This document shows positions 46,139 through 58,808 of a stretch of 64,000 bases of DNA, piece by piece. The notes below the pieces were generated by a model. That model ran no database searches and was not told where the DNA came from. It saw only the letters and a list, made by a program, of their open reading frames with translations. The stretch is from Odiellus spinosus (taxonomy: Eukaryota; Arthropoda; Arachnida; Opiliones; Phalangiidae): contig OY987227.1 in the NCBI GenBank assembly GCA_963920705.1, positions 14,301,602 through 14,365,601 of the forward strand, read 5' to 3'. Made by a program: the position numbers and the translations under genes. The first letter of the stretch is position 1. Each line of letters opens with the position of its first letter.

Positions 46139-47392
46139 ATCCAAATCCTCTTGAACACAAGTATAGCACTAGCAATACTAAAGCAGAAAAAAAATAGTAA
46201 AAAAAAAGTCCATTAGGTTTAAAGTCCACGAACTTTTCCTCTCAAATTAAAAATTCAGAAGCTGGATAGTTTTTGCCCCGAGGCTCCCCAACTTTTCGAG
46301 AACCCAGGAGCCAAGTCCTGCCAGCACATAGAAACTTTCGTTCATTCCATTGAAACCATTGAAAGGGATGTTATGATAAGGGAAGGGAAAATGCCTCACA
46401 TTTATGAAAGCTAGCCACCTACCGACTCAGTGGCCGTTGTCTCGAATTAGGCTAATAATTAATATTGGATCCAGCAAAATTCCCAAGACATGAAATTGGA
46501 AAAATTGGGTTAAAAGGTCAGAGAATTCGGCATACGTAAAATTATTTGACACGTAAAAAGGTCAATAGGGTCACTATGGTCAGGGATATATTTTTATATC
46601 ATCATAAACCTGGAAAAGGTGGAACATAAAATTTTATAATTACCCATAAAGACTATTTTCCACTTAAGTTTCTTAGTACCTAAGTTTCGTGTAAAAAAAC
46701 GTCTGAAAAAGAAAATGATTTGTAGCTCTTACGCTTGCCTTTCACCGTAAAAAAAACACCTCACGCGCGTACAGTAGGTAAGGTAACCCAGTTTTGTTCT
46801 TGCTGGGGACTCAGTGTTGATACATATATATATTTTTTGAAAGAGATGGGATGAATAGGATGGAATGTGTTTTGTAATAGAGTGATAAGACGTCAAACTG
46901 TAAACTGTATTGTATAGTGGCATGGCTGGAGTTCTAGGGATGGACAAGAGCTTCCCGCGTACTATTCCGGGTTGAGCCGCCAAGGCTCTTCTGATAATGA
47001 AAACGGATCGTGGTGTTTGTGAAATTGCCCTGGGGAAATTCTTACCCGTATGCCAGAGTAGAGTAAAAATAGAACTTTAGTGAAGAACAAAAAAACTAAA
47101 ATTTATATTCAGAATTAGTTTTCAGTCGGTATAAAGTTACGCTACGCTTATCTCTCAGAAAACTAACAACAATAATTATTCCAACGCACCCATTTAAAGC
47201 GATGGGGTTTTAATTGGTTAATTCTAATCAATTATCGATTGTTTGGTAGGATTATAGTTTATCTAACTAACCCAACAAACACCTTTTTCTGACTAATTAG
47301 ACCATGGGGAGTTCAAAAAAAATAGTTAAAAAAATATTGGCCCGCCGCAAATATTTTTAATTTTTTTTTGAAAATTTGAAATTCCCATGCTA

Positions 47393-47454
47393 AAATCCCA
47401 TAGAATGCGCCATAGGTTGGGTTAGGTTAGGTTAGGTTAGAATCTATGGGATTT
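47393..47454. repeat. TTAGG run held in a 12-bp inverted repeat
   Basis: AAATCCCATAGA (47,393-47,404) and TCTATGGGATTT (47,443-47,454) flank about four TTAGG units (47,420-47,440). TTAGG is the ancestral arthropod telomere repeat. The palindromic frame suggests a hairpin or a small repeat element rather than a telomere. Confidence 0.8.
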
Positions 47455-48397
47455 AAGTAAAATCAAGGTAGCCAAAAATTGAGCAGAGGATTGTTTCGTT
47501 CTAATTTTATTTTTGATGCTCTTTTAGTTTGTTTTAGTATTTTTCTCGTTTATTTCTATCTGGTCATGGAGGTACAAAATTAAAATAGCATTTAATTGAG
47601 AGGGATCGGACACCTGCCAAAATCCTGTACACTTTGGCAAGAATCCCAACATCTCTATACGTTCTCCATGGGAAATAAATTTTTAAATCCCAATATCTCT
47701 CCCAAAATTAGTTTTAAAATCCTAAAATCCGTTCACAAAGATTATTGGCGCCTTGAAAAGCAATTTTATGACACCATAATTTCCTTTCATCTATTTTCAC
47801 GAACATGAATTTAAAATTTAAATTATTTTTAGTTTTCATGTTTCCTTTAAAATCCCTCATACTTTTTTTTTATCTACTTATGCTATCACTGCTACCAGTA
47901 GTAAAAAATTGAGAGAGATCGGGGCGAATATCTAGTTATTATAGTTTGAGAGATTAAAAAAAAAAAAAAAAAAATCGTGTAGAGACTGACGTTATGTATT
48001 TTTATATTTGAGCCTTCTCTTTTGGGGTGGTGGATCTTTGTTTTTTTCTAATAAACTATTTAGAACAATTTTATAGAACATTTTCGCCATAATATTCATT
48101 ATCCCGTATCCTCTTATATACAAATTTTAACACCCGGGACCTACTATCACACTCTTCTTTTCAATCTTTTATATCGGTGTTAATATTAATTACCCAAAAC
48201 AAAATTTAACTACAACCGAGATAAAAAAAGGGTACGGAAGCCCGCCCCTCTCACAATTTTAATGATGATAGTAAATTTTTAATTGGCCCATTTTTCTCTC
48301 TAAAACTTAAAATAGAACCAGATATAAAAATTTCATTTTGACTCGCAAGATAGAATATTAATAATTTTTATATTTTATATTATATACTTGCAATAAC

Positions 48398-48637
48398 CAG
48401 GGACGGAACTAAGCACAAAGTCACTGGACATTGTCCGATAAATTTTTCAAATGTCCCATAACTTTTCATTTTTGAGAGGGGGTCACTGGACATTTGTCCG
48501 AAAAGAAAAAGTACTTATTAATACAGGAAATCTGGCAATGTACCTGGTAATGTTTTTAAATGTCCGATAACTTTTGAATTTGTTAAGGGGTTACTGGACA
48601 TTTGTCCAATAAGAAAATTTTCTTATTTCCGTCCCTG
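48398..48637. mobile_element. CAGGGACGGAA MITE (240 bp)
   Basis: The ends CAGGGACGGAACTAAG and CTTATTTCCGTCCCTG are inverted with one mismatch. The flanks GCAATAAC and CCAAGAAC match at 6 of 8 bases, a likely decayed 8-bp duplication. The interior repeats ACTGGACATTTGTCC twice, and AATGTCC.ATAACTTTT twice. The ends are hAT-like; it is non-coding. Confidence 0.8.
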
Positions 48638-48708
48638 CCAAGAACTTATTCGTGAAAAGTTAAATGTTGTTTGTATTTACGTAAGTAGGATAGTTCCGTA
48701 TCTTAAAT

Positions 48709-49185
48709 GGAAACTTGGAGCTAAAAATAGAACAGCTATTAAATTTATTTTCGGAATCACCATGCCAAAAAACGTATTCGAGAATTTTCAAAATAATTTT
48801 TAGACACGTTTTTGGTGTTTAATTTCTAAAGTTTGGTAAAATTTGAACAAAAGTAAAATATAAATTCGGGACAATCACAGTTTTTCAGTTGTAATGTTCT
48901 AACATTAAAAGAATAGGTCGGCTTTGACTTCCCAAGGTCTTGGGCGTCAAACGCTGGCCTATCCTTTTAATGTTAGGACATTAAAACGCTGTTGAAGGCT
49001 GAAATAATATGATAGGCCGAAATTCATATTTACTTTTATTTTTGAAGTTTTTATCAAACTTTAGAAACTAATTTGAACAACAAAAATGTGTCTCAAAAGT
49101 GTGTAAAAATTCACTAATACGTTTTTGGCACAATTCTGAAAATAAATTCAAATGTTGTTTCATTTTTAGCTCCATGTTTTCCTTC
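48709..49185. mobile_element. Palindromic MITE, GGAGCTAAAAATG family, copy 2
   Basis: The left end TGGAAACTTGGAGCTAAAAA is matched in inverse by TTTTTAGCTCCATGTTTTCC on the right. The arms extend about 200 bp each (ATTTATTTTCGGAATCACC; TTCTAAAGTTTGGTAAAA) to a centre at about 48,935-48,945, where CCTATCCTTTTAATGTTAGG and its partner meet. Copy 1 is at 25,945. There is no coding capacity. Confidence 0.8.
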
Positions 49186-49389
49186 AAACAGTTATGATTT
49201 TGTAAATACAAAGATTAATTCTGACTAACTCGATCCCTGTCGTGTTTAGTTTTAGCACTGGGTAGGGAGGTGTCTTATTTCCATGATTTATACCCGTCTT
49301 TTGAAGCCTGGGAAGTAGAAATGTGTTTACAATTGTCACTAAACTTGTATTAATTGCCTATTTATCCTTCGAATGTCGTACTTAGAGAG

Positions 49390-50089
49390 CAGTGGCGGCG
49401 GACGGTTCTTATTTGGGGGGGGGGGGCATTTTTCGTTAAAGAACTTGGAAACAAGTTGCTCAAGACCAATATACCTGAAGGCTATGGATGTACCAAGAAG
49501 GATCAGACAAGGAGAGGAAAAGTGGGGCTGCGTTGAGTTAGAGAGAGAAGAGCCAACCTCCCACTCGGTTGGAAAGGTGGATAGGAAATTCTCGAGGTAA
49601 ACTGTTATCACGTGGTCGCTAGCGTCGTCGGCTACTACGCGTCTCATAAAGGATCCGTTTTACCCACGTGACAACAATTTACCACGAAGCAACTCTACCC
49701 CCGTCTGTCCCCCGTTCTCCCAGAGTGGGAGTTTAGGCCGACGCAGTAGGAACCGCGCCGTTCCCACTTTTCCTCTCCTTGTCTGATCCTTATTGGTTGT
49801 ACTATCGCTCTTCTACAGACGGACTCGCGTAGAAATAAATCATATACCTTATTTAAAGACAGTCTCTTCATAATTTTTGTTATTATATTATATTATTTTC
49901 TTAAAAACTCCAAACAGGTTGAGATTATAGACTGATTTTTCTTATAATTCATTGAATTGAATTATATTCTGAGATTAATCAGAGTATTGACTGAACAATT
50001 TGGGGAGGGACACGTATATTGGTTGTCCCCACCTGGTTTAATTGAGGGGGGACAATGTCCCCCTGTCCCCACCCGTTCCACCGCCACTG
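49390..50089. mobile_element. hAT-type non-autonomous element (700 bp)
   Basis: The ends CAGTGGCGGCGGACGG and CCGTTCCACCGCCACTG are inverted, and are flanked by a perfect 8-bp duplication TTAGAGAG (49,382-49,389 and 50,090-50,097). Both features are typical of hAT. A second palindrome sits inside (GATCAGACAAGGAGAGGAAA at 49,500, inverted near 49,770), with arms reaching about 49,480 and 49,812. A run of 12 G lies at 49,415. No transposase frame remains. Confidence 0.9.
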
Positions 50090-50109
50090 TTAGAGAGAAA
50101 AGTGCCACA

Positions 50110-50154
50110 AACTACCGTTTTCTCTGATGGTTAACAATGTGTATCGATTCGCCC
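50110..50154 (-). repeat. ACTACTTTT-family repeat, left-type end
   Basis: ACTACCGTTTTCTCTGATGG, then TTAACAATGTGTATCGATTC, then GCCC. It matches the family consensus with a few changes; it lies just right of the hAT-type element. Confidence 0.65.
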
Positions 50155-52684
50155 AAATGTTTCTAATGCCAAGTACTCCTAGGTTTTGGCATTGGCTTGG
50201 TATGTTTCTGTGCCACTATTTTAAATATTTGACCTTGAAAACTTCTAAATATTAGTCCTTCGATTCAGCTTGAACTTGCGAAACGGGATACGTTAATCTT
50301 TGTCCGTTATCTCCGAGATAAAACAATACTTAAATCCTAGGGGTTTATCATTGTGCGATACGTTTTTTTTTTTTTTTTTTTTCGTTAGATATTGACTTTG
50401 CTCGAAGCATCGTCGCCAAAAGTTCTTCCCCACTTTTTTCGGTTTTCTTCACTTCCCTTACTTTTTTTTTGTTAGTAGTTCCGCTTTCAGCATCTGGAAT
50501 ATCTACATAATATATCTTCTCCCATCCCCCCGATTTTCCCTTTATCCGTTCTCTCTGTCGCATTCTACAGCGTTATCCCCACTCCTCCTTACTCCTTTGG
50601 ATTTATAGTTTAGTTCGTCTACGGTCGACTTTTCTGTTTACGTTTCGAGTGAACGTTCCCCTAATCTACATTCGGTATTCTCTCTCTTCGCTTTTCTCCT
50701 CCTCTTTTTCTTCGTCTTTCGGGACGCGTCGACACGGGTATCTAGGCTTCTCTTCATCCTCCATCCTCCCAGCATCCCCGATCTCCATCCTCCTTTTAGA
50801 AGATGGAGAAAGATTCTTAGACGCGGCGGGCAAAAGGGGGGAAACGGATTTAGGAGGAGCGAAAGGAGGATTTTTGGAGGGGGATAACAGTCCCAAAGTC
50901 TTCTTTTAACAAATGCAAATGTCGGGGACGGACGGACGCGGGATTCTCTATCCGTCCTCTGATTTAGACGCGATAGAGTTTATGGGAAGGAAGAAAGAGA
51001 TGGACGTAACGAGTTATCTACGTACTTTTCGTTTTCCATCGCTTTTCAATCTATCGCGTCTAAAAGAGTGGACGGCGGCTAGTGTAGTTCTCCATGACGA
51101 CTTTCTCTTCGGCTTCACATCCTCCCCTTAGCATCTTATTTAAAATTCCACCTTCTCTTTTAAAGGGATGAAGGCTCACCGCCCACGTGAAAACCAAAAT
51201 CGAACTTCTCCCAGAAAGTATACGCGTTCTTGGAAAATATACGAGTTTTGGTTAGAAAAACGGACGGTTTAGTTCGGGAAAAGAATCCTTTTTAAGGTTG
51301 AAACTAAATTTAGAGGACGAATTTCATTTCAAAAGGCGTTTTTACATATTTTCGTAACGATCCGAGTTGTTACGTACTTTATATAAATGACGCTAGCTCC
51401 TACGAATTTTTCAATATCGCGGTTTAGTAAAGTTTCTGGTGACGTCGGGGTTGTTGCCTTTAGGGAGGGAGGCTAAGTAGAAAGATTTTTCTTTTAAACT
51501 CTATGGTGTCTATGAAACTAGCAATATTTCCCGTTTCGCGTCTGTTTTGATTAATTAACATCAGTTTAATTAATAACTCCGGGATTTTTTGAAGAACACG
51601 GTTTTAATCAATAATGCTTAGGCGGATGGCATCATGGTAGGAGGGTGGTACGTGTCTTCTGGTATAATGTTAACGTGTCATAGAGTTTTGTATTAAAATG
51701 GCCATTGCCAGGACGTAAAAAGCCGAAAGTGACGACACGATCAGGCCTTTCTCCTAGTTTTAAATCGTGTGGGCGTCGTTTTAGATATATTTTGCATCTC
51801 TTTGGCGCAGCACAATGACAAAGATGGTGGTAGTTGCGGAGAGATTGGTGGAGGGAAAGTAGGAAGGAGGTCACTTGCTCCATTTTATTATTTTTTTCCA
51901 TCTTTGTACGCCTAAAGAAAGAGAGAAAGCCTTATGGGAATATTTTGGTTGCGAGCGAGCGAAAGATATTTTTTGCATTTTTTACCCTTGACTTTTTTTC
52001 AGCGCAAAAGTAAATTCTCTTTGCCAAGTTGTGTTCGCATTGGTAAAATTTTTATTAGTAATTTCTTAATTTTTTTTTATGTTATTTTACCACTCGCTTG
52101 ACTTAAAACTGACAAGTAGAAATGAAAATCGACAATGAGTTCAATATTCGTTCGTATTTCATCCTTATTGTCTTTCAGTTTATTTCTTTAAAATCATTAG
52201 GCGGATTTTGATCTAATAATCAAACCTGATTATGAACAGGACCAATTTGATCAGAATCAGATTAAGATTTTTGCAAGTTAAACCTCTTATCCTTTTAAAA
52301 CTTTACATAGAGATGACCCGAAACTTATCTTAATACGCGCTGAAAATTTAAACTGTACTATAGTACAGAAAATCTCTCCAGCTCTAATAATTTTCCATGA
52401 GAAGTTTAAACCACAATCAAAAGGGGGGCCCACGTTATTGTTGTAGGTAATCCGTTATGGCACCCACCTCAGTTTTTAGCTCTAGTATGATCTGATGCTG
52501 TTTATTTTCTATTTCTTCTACTTAACGTCGCGGCAAATCCCATGTACCATTCTACTATGTGGTTCAGATTCCAGAGCAGACCATTTTTTACCATTAGTAA
52601 AAGCCGCGTGGTAATGTTTTTCCTTCCCCCCCCCCCGCCCCTTCTCAGCATATATATTTTGAATCTGGCTGTGTTTTCAACACG

Positions 52685-52710
52685 ACAAGAGCTGGGTTCG
52701 AATCTTAGTT
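52685..52710 (+). pseudogene. B-box-like tRNA relic
   Basis: ACAAGAGCTGGGTTCGAATC contains the exact B-box/T-arm sequence GGTTCGAATC. No clean A-box lies 30-50 bases upstream, and no acceptor stem can be formed. It is probably the decayed head of a tRNA-derived SINE or a tRNA pseudogene, if not chance. Confidence 0.3.
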
Positions 52711-52884
52711 TCCATATAAATTCGCCATTTCGACCGTAGAGAAGGGATAGTCATCCCTCTGTTTTGGACATGCAAAGGGTAATTTTGAAACGCAGTCTTT
52801 GCGCATGAGCGAATAATTCATACCCTGCAACGCAGCCGCTAAGAACTGAAAGTTTTACACCCCTGGTTTTCCCTCTTTGTTCAA

Positions 52885-52945
52885 TCTAAATGGTCAATAG
52901 CTTTCGGACTGCTAACGCAGTAACGCTGAGAGTTCGATTTCGGAG
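52885..52945 (+). pseudogene. tRNA-like relic (tRNA-Ser-like anticodon loop)
   Basis: TGGTCAATAGC resembles an A-box. It is followed by GGACTGCTAACGCAG, similar to the anticodon loop of tRNA-Ser(GCT), and by GAGTTCGATTTC, similar to a B-box, at about 40-base spacing. Stems do not close, so it is not a functional tRNA. It lies within 250 bases of another B-box relic. Confidence 0.35.
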
Positions 52946-53195
52946 TTTTGAAATTCTAAGGGTAGAAAGAGGAGTTAAAAGGGCTTTGATAGTGTTTTGG
53001 AAGTAAATTCTAGAAGTAACGGAAGACGCGAAATCCTTTTGTTGTTCTGTCAGAATAAAAAACGCGTTAGAAAAACATTTGGGTTAAAAATGCTTTTTTT
53101 ATCCCCCTTTTCCCCCTCCCCCTTTTTTTACTTTGCCTTTTGCATAAATACTTCATAGCTCTGTTGTTAAGTGAGCCGTTTTGCAGAATAACCAA

Positions 53196-53238
53196 AGTCT
53201 GGGCGGATTAATTCACAATGTTAAATCTCTTACGCTTA
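53196..53238 (+). repeat. ACTACTTTT-family repeat, right-type end
   Basis: AGTCTGGGCGGATTAATTCA, then CAATGTTAAATCTCTTACGC. It fits the complement of the family consensus; the terminal AAAGTAGT is lost. Confidence 0.65.
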
Positions 53239-53349
53239 AAGATATTTTTTAAAATATTATCCGGAAATGTTTGAGTTAGTTTCAGTTTGAAATATCATCA
53301 TACAAATATATGCTCCTATTCAAAAACTCGAATTCAGTTCGCAAAGAAA

Positions 53350-53394
53350 AGTAGTTTACTACTAAGTTTAGTAGTGCGTATCAATCTTCCTCAG
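53350..53394 (-). repeat. ACTACTTTT-family repeat, left-type end
   Basis: AGTAGTTTACTACTAAGTTT, then AGTAGTGCGTATCAATCTTC and CTCAG, which match the core of the family. Confidence 0.6.
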
Positions 53395-53915
53395 TTTTGG
53401 TTACATTGCCAACTCGACTTGAATATATTTTCCAAGGTATAGAAGTACAAACTAAACTGAAGTTTAAAATTGGCACGAACAAATGGAACGGTATTATAGT
53501 GTTCATTCTACCTGGAGTTAGCAGTGTTCCCGAAGATGGGTGTGCATTATCACCCTATAATAATTCGTGCGGGTAACGGGTGGAAAGCTTCGTACGCGCT
53601 GAATACACAAATTGATTACTAAATACTGAAGAATCGTAAACTTTAGTTTTCTTCTCACTTCTCTTAACGTTCTTTTTTTTTGCTTTTGACTTCGCGACAC
53701 ACGTTAGTGACACTTTCAAATAACAAAATAGGGAAATTAGACTCGCTGTTCCGTAAGATTCCTACAGAAACACGCTTTCCGATATAGTACTGTGGTATCT
53801 TTCGAATGAACCAAAATTCGCGTTAAGAACAAGGGGTTTCAATTGGAACATTGGACCATTCTTTGCCGCTAAAGGATAGGCCTATTGAATTCCCCGTTCA
53901 AGAATAATTTTCAAA

Positions 53916-54527
53916 ACTACTTTAGATCTAATAAGATTTAACATCGTGTATTAATTCGCTACACATTGTTTGTAAAGTTACCTTGAATATATTGTTAAGA
54001 ATTAGTTTGAAGTTTTAGTTTTAGTGAATTGGAAGCCATACTCTTGGCTATTTCAAGATTGTATTTGGTGGCAGCACTTGTAGCTGCGAGACTATTCTAG
54101 CCCTGTTGAAAGATGATAAAGTGTGTTGGGCAGTAGAAACCATTCAAAAGGCCTATTTTTAACCTATTTTTAAATTTTTTGGACAATTTCGAAACATAGT
54201 TTTAATCTTTTGGAAGAAAAGATATGATTAATGCGTTAGAATATGCTTTTAAGATAAAATGCTATGTCTTTTCATTAATTTCTTTTTATAATGCTAAAAG
54301 TACATTAAATATTGTCGATTTACTTGGAACAGAATGTTTTTGTGAACGTTTCGTTTTTCATTTTTGGTAATTACGAAATTCAACAGTTTGACATTTTCGT
54401 CTATATGTAAATATTTGAGGGGATTTAGTAGTTTCAATAAAAATACATGATGGCCGATTCAAAAATTCCCTACAGAAAGCTGAGGCGCATTGATCCGCAA
54501 TGTTAAACCACATAGACGTAATAGTAT
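53916..54527. mobile_element. ACTACTTTT-family element with two ends (~612 bp)
   Basis: The left end ACTACTTTAG continues to TTTAACATCGTGTATTAATT and CGC. The right end is inverted: CTGAGGCGCATTGATCCGC, AATGTTAAACC, AATAGTAT. The two ends face each other as in the complete 282-bp copy at 45,857. The interior is AT-rich with no recognisable frame, so this may be a longer family member or two unrelated solo ends. Confidence 0.45.
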
Positions 54528-55217
54528 ATAACTCTCACTTGAACACAAAGCAAAGTTGCTTTCCACTTCAAATAGGGATATTGGAATTTATTACCCCCAA
54601 TACACAAACAAACAAAATTCAACCCACTAAATAAACGCGAATTCTGGTAGGTTGCTTGTTTAAATGGTTGTGTGATATATTTTTCTTCTTTACTATTCTC
54701 TTTGGTGCCCCTCCATGCGGGCGTAGCTGTAGTCAAACCTTAACTCAGTCCTGGGTCTGTCTGCGTGTGGAAAGAAATTAAGCGAAAGTCGTAAAATATT
54801 TGGTACTAGTACTACTATAAATAACTTTTAATATCCTTTTGCTTACTGTTCTCTTCTGTACAAGTCCCAAGACGATAGAGAACCTTTCGTCTCTCGCATT
54901 CTATTTTCTGTTCTGACCATTAGGTTCCTAAATTTATTTCCCGCCCACTTAAAGGAGAGCGAAAACAGAAAATGTTTTTTTATTAGACCAAAATGGAGCC
55001 CTGTTTTGCCTCTTGCCATTTCTTGGTAATTAACTTAGAAAATAAATTAAAATTACTTAAATGTCGGCACACTGCTCCACCTTTTTTCATTTTCGAATTC
55101 CGCTAAGCCTAACAGCTTCCGTAAAACATTACACTGATTAAAGCATTTTGCAATTCTAAATAAGTACTCAGTTACGTAATCCGTTTAATACATTAAAAGC
55201 TACAGGCTTGTCCACCC

Positions 55218-55370
55218 CGAGGGGGCAGACACTCGCGAACTCAGGTGTACAAAATTTGCACTATCAAAGCTGAACTCGGAGTTCATAAAGAGTTCGAACT
55301 CAATGCACTGTCAAAGCTGAACTCAAATGAAACCGCGTGTACAGCGACTTCAAGAGTGTCTGACCCCTCG
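55218..55370. mobile_element. Complete hAT-type MITE, CGAGGGGGCAGACACTC family (153 bp)
   Basis: The ends CGAGGGGGCAGACACTC and GAGTGTCTGACCCCTCG are inverted with one mismatch and flanked by a perfect 8-bp duplication GTCCACCC (55,210-55,217 and 55,371-55,378). The inside repeats GCACTATCAAAGCTGAACTC and GCACTGTCAAAGCTGAACTC, and is itself near-palindromic. This is the reference copy for fragments at 34,485, 36,693, 45,744 and 58,809. It is non-coding. Confidence 0.9.
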
Positions 55371-57554
55371 GTCCACCCTTATGCTTGTTTTTTTAATTAC
55401 AAATTAACCGGTCAATTGCTTCACAGCTTGAAATACCTTCTAACTATAGCTATCATGTTAGAGAAAACTCGTGGAAATTTGACAGGAAAATATTCGGTCA
55501 GATCTTGATAGGAAAGTAAAGGGAATTAGCAATTTTTGTAAAGAAAATTTAGTCGAAACCCTGGGGCTGTTTAAACTTTAATGGGATGTTTGGGTTAAAT
55601 TTTGGGATAAGGAATCAATTAAAAATGTTAATTTTCGTCTTCATCCTCCCTTAATGCGGGTGGAGAAGCATTGCTCTCGTTCCGAAAGAGAAAGATTTCC
55701 ATATTACGAACTAATTAACCGGATATGAACAATATTATGGATTTTTCCCGCCTCGGGGAGAGGGGGGTACCTAGTCACTCCTTGGGTGTGGCTTGTATTG
55801 TATTTGTAATTTCAGGGAAAGAGGTTCTCTCGTGACCCCACACCCTACCCAATGAACGTGCGGGGCTTTCAGTTTCTCCCTAAGACACTGGGCATCTGCT
55901 GGATGATGTTTAGTTTTGATTTCTTACCAGAGTACCCTTCTTCTTGCCCCCCCCCCCACCCCGTATACTTGGATGTTTCTGAAAGTAGGGAAATTATGGG
56001 TGCATTATTAAAGCAAGGGGGAGTTTCCACGATATTGAGAAGGGGAGTTAACTCTTTAACGAAAAGTTTTATTCTTTTAAGGATAGAAAAAATAAGGTTT
56101 TAAAAATGAATTCAAAGAAAACGTGTTAAGAACTTACTTATATGCTCCTATCTAAACATGCGCTTGAATGAGGTCTTGTTACGATATACATGATTTTAAC
56201 CATGAACCGAGTTGAGTTATTTAGTCCTGGTACAAGCGCGAAATATTGATCGGAATCGGGTCTCGTGAAAAAATTTCCTGATCCTGTATCTCTTCTTCTA
56301 TAAAAATCTGAAGGAGAAAACCGTTTTATTGGAGAATATGGGCTATATCCCCTTCAGTTAGTTTTTTAAAGGTTTTTATTGTAGCGTCCCACCAAATTCT
56401 TTGGGCTTCCCATTAAAGCCTCGTTTTCGACCCCGCCAAAAACTTTTAACTTTATACCACATCCTTATTCAGACCTCGCCTAGTTTTCCAACAAAACTTT
56501 TTAAGGTTTTCAGCTTGAAATATTGGATAGGGATGAAACAGGTGTTAAGAAGCCTAGAAGGTACACGAAACAACGGTGAATTAAGTTAAAAAAAATCCCA
56601 TATTGATTCTATCTATAGAAATCTTCCAGTTTCCTCCTTAAACTGTATTCAATTTAACTCACTGAATAGCCTAAATGGTCTATTCCAAATTTCCAATATA
56701 AGTTGGCTGCACGCGCGAAGATAGAACTTCTTTATCGCCCAGTAACAAATATTAGAAATAACAGGAAGGGTAGCTTTGTACGTGTTGAAAACTCGATGTA
56801 CTACAGTTCTGAAATCTAATGGGTCTTTTGTTTTAATATATGAGTAGGGGGGCATACATTTTAGTAGAAAATTCGGGTGTTGGCCCTTTTTTACCACACT
56901 AAAAGTTATTTTTATTTTTTGTTGTTGTTTTAAAAACCTACGTATATTGGCGTAAACTTTAACCACCGTTTGAATTTGATGGAAATTTATGATAAGCCGA
57001 GTGTATCCATCCATCCATCTATCATCCGTTATATCCAGGCTTCCAAAAAGGCCTATAGTAAAGAACTCCCAGAAATATATATTTTTTTTCCCCAGGCTTG
57101 TTTTGGGTCACTCACTGTCCCGACGTTTTTTTTCTTCTTGACCCCCTAGGGGTGTGGTGTGGACCGTTATAGGGTGATGGTCAGTGAAGAGATTACTCTC
57201 AAGTATTTTTTCATCAATCTTACGACGGGATGGAAGTTCTTTTGAATCGCTTAGGATTTTATTTACCGATTTTAGGGGAAATAAAAATCTTTCATTATTT
57301 TTTTCGTTCAATCTTTAGAAAATATTAATACTATGTGTATAGAATCATCTTGGCTAAGTATTTTAGTTTAGTTAAGGACAAGCTTAGAATCTTACACGCA
57401 GAAGAATTTAATTGATCTCAGTCTGATATCCGAAATTAGTAAATCAAAATGTTGTGATCTCTCCGCTTGGATCTTCGAAGAGTTATTTTTGATGGATTGT
57501 ATTGGTAATTCTTCCTTTGGGTATCCAATCAGATAGTGTCAACTATTCTAGTTC

Positions 57555-57595
57555 GTTCTAAAATTGCAACCAACTAAGCTATAGATCCCACCAAT
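57555..57595 (-). pseudogene. A-box-like tRNA relic
   Basis: The minus strand reads GTGGGATCTATAGCTTAGTT, then GGTTGCAATTTTAG. TAGCTTAGTTGG fits the Pol III A-box. No B-box follows at the expected distance. It is probably a decayed tRNA or SINE head, or chance. Confidence 0.25.
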
Positions 57596-58808
57596 CGAAG
57601 AACCGTAGTACGCTATTGATAAGGGGAATTAATCAGCAAGTGTACATCGTCAACTGAAACCGTGTGCGCTTTAGAAACTTCGTTATCGTTTTGGAAAGGT
57701 CAAATTGTACAATTTTGAGGCCAAACTGCGTGAAAGTAATATTATATTAAAAAACACTTTGAAGGTGCGTACAGTGAACGCAGCTTTTGTGGTTTAATAA
57801 AAGTTTCAGAGGATAATTTTCTATTGAAGCTAGTTTCACGGGTCACGGACTAGGGTCGAAAACCGTCCATTGTATGACATTGGGAATTTTGGTGGTGAGA
57901 CTCTCTCTTGAAACGTCCGAGAGTGAGAGAGAGAGTGTAGATAAATTACAATTTTTGATATAAAAGGGTGGGTTTTTGAAATCCACTTTTTAGCATTTTC
58001 TCCGCTTTTGAGTTTTGAAAAGCGGCCAACGCTGCCTCCGCCGTTCATTCTGTCTCGATTCATCAATTTTCCTCGTGTCCTTATTGATGTTACGACAGAT
58101 CGCCACCAAAACTCCTCTTCCTCCTCTCTCGTATCTTATTTTTCGAAACTAAATTAGTTTTAAAACCCAACTCCCTAGTTCCCACTACATGAAATATTTA
58201 TAGTGAACGCCCCAACCATCTTTATATCTATCCAGAAATATTTCTTCCTGCCAAAAATATTCCCGAATAGTGATGGCGTATCTTTGCCTTTGACCCTATT
58301 GAGAATGTATTGAAAAAAAAAAATAACACTGGGTGCCGTAGCTTCTAGGTGGTGGGGAAGGATTCACTCCTTTGAGAAATACTTAACTCCTCGGTCAATG
58401 GCTGAATGTATTATTTTTTTCGTCGTTACTTTGACTATTTTGGAACTTTTTGAATTTGAAAAATGATGACTCCAGGATTGATATTTACTAACTGTAATGT
58501 TTCGTGGGAATTTTATATTGGGCGAGATATACCCTGGTGAAAGCCTGTTTAGATTAGAATTGTGTTACTACTCCTAAACCTTTATTGGAAAAGTCACCAT
58601 AAAGTTAAGAAACAAACTTCACTGCCGTCTATTTTTGGAAGAATTAATCGGTCAAAAGTTTGAAGTAATTATGTAATATGAGTTAGGATACACTGATGGG
58701 CAATCTCCTCTCCTATGCGAGTTGCGTGAAGAATAATTCGAGATATGAAATCGACTCTCAAATGCTGATTATGAATAGTTTACTTTTCATTTAACACATC
58801 TCGAATAA

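Noticed and set aside
55376-55410. HPYACFFNY, resembling the DPYAFIEY segment expected in the next TIA1 exon
   Set aside because: The surrounding residues do not fit RRM1, there is no acceptor just before it, and part of it comes from the edge of a MITE.
56649-57014. 121-codon minus-strand frame
   Set aside because: No motif or family resemblance, no splice or promoter support; chance frame in AT-rich intron is the simpler reading.
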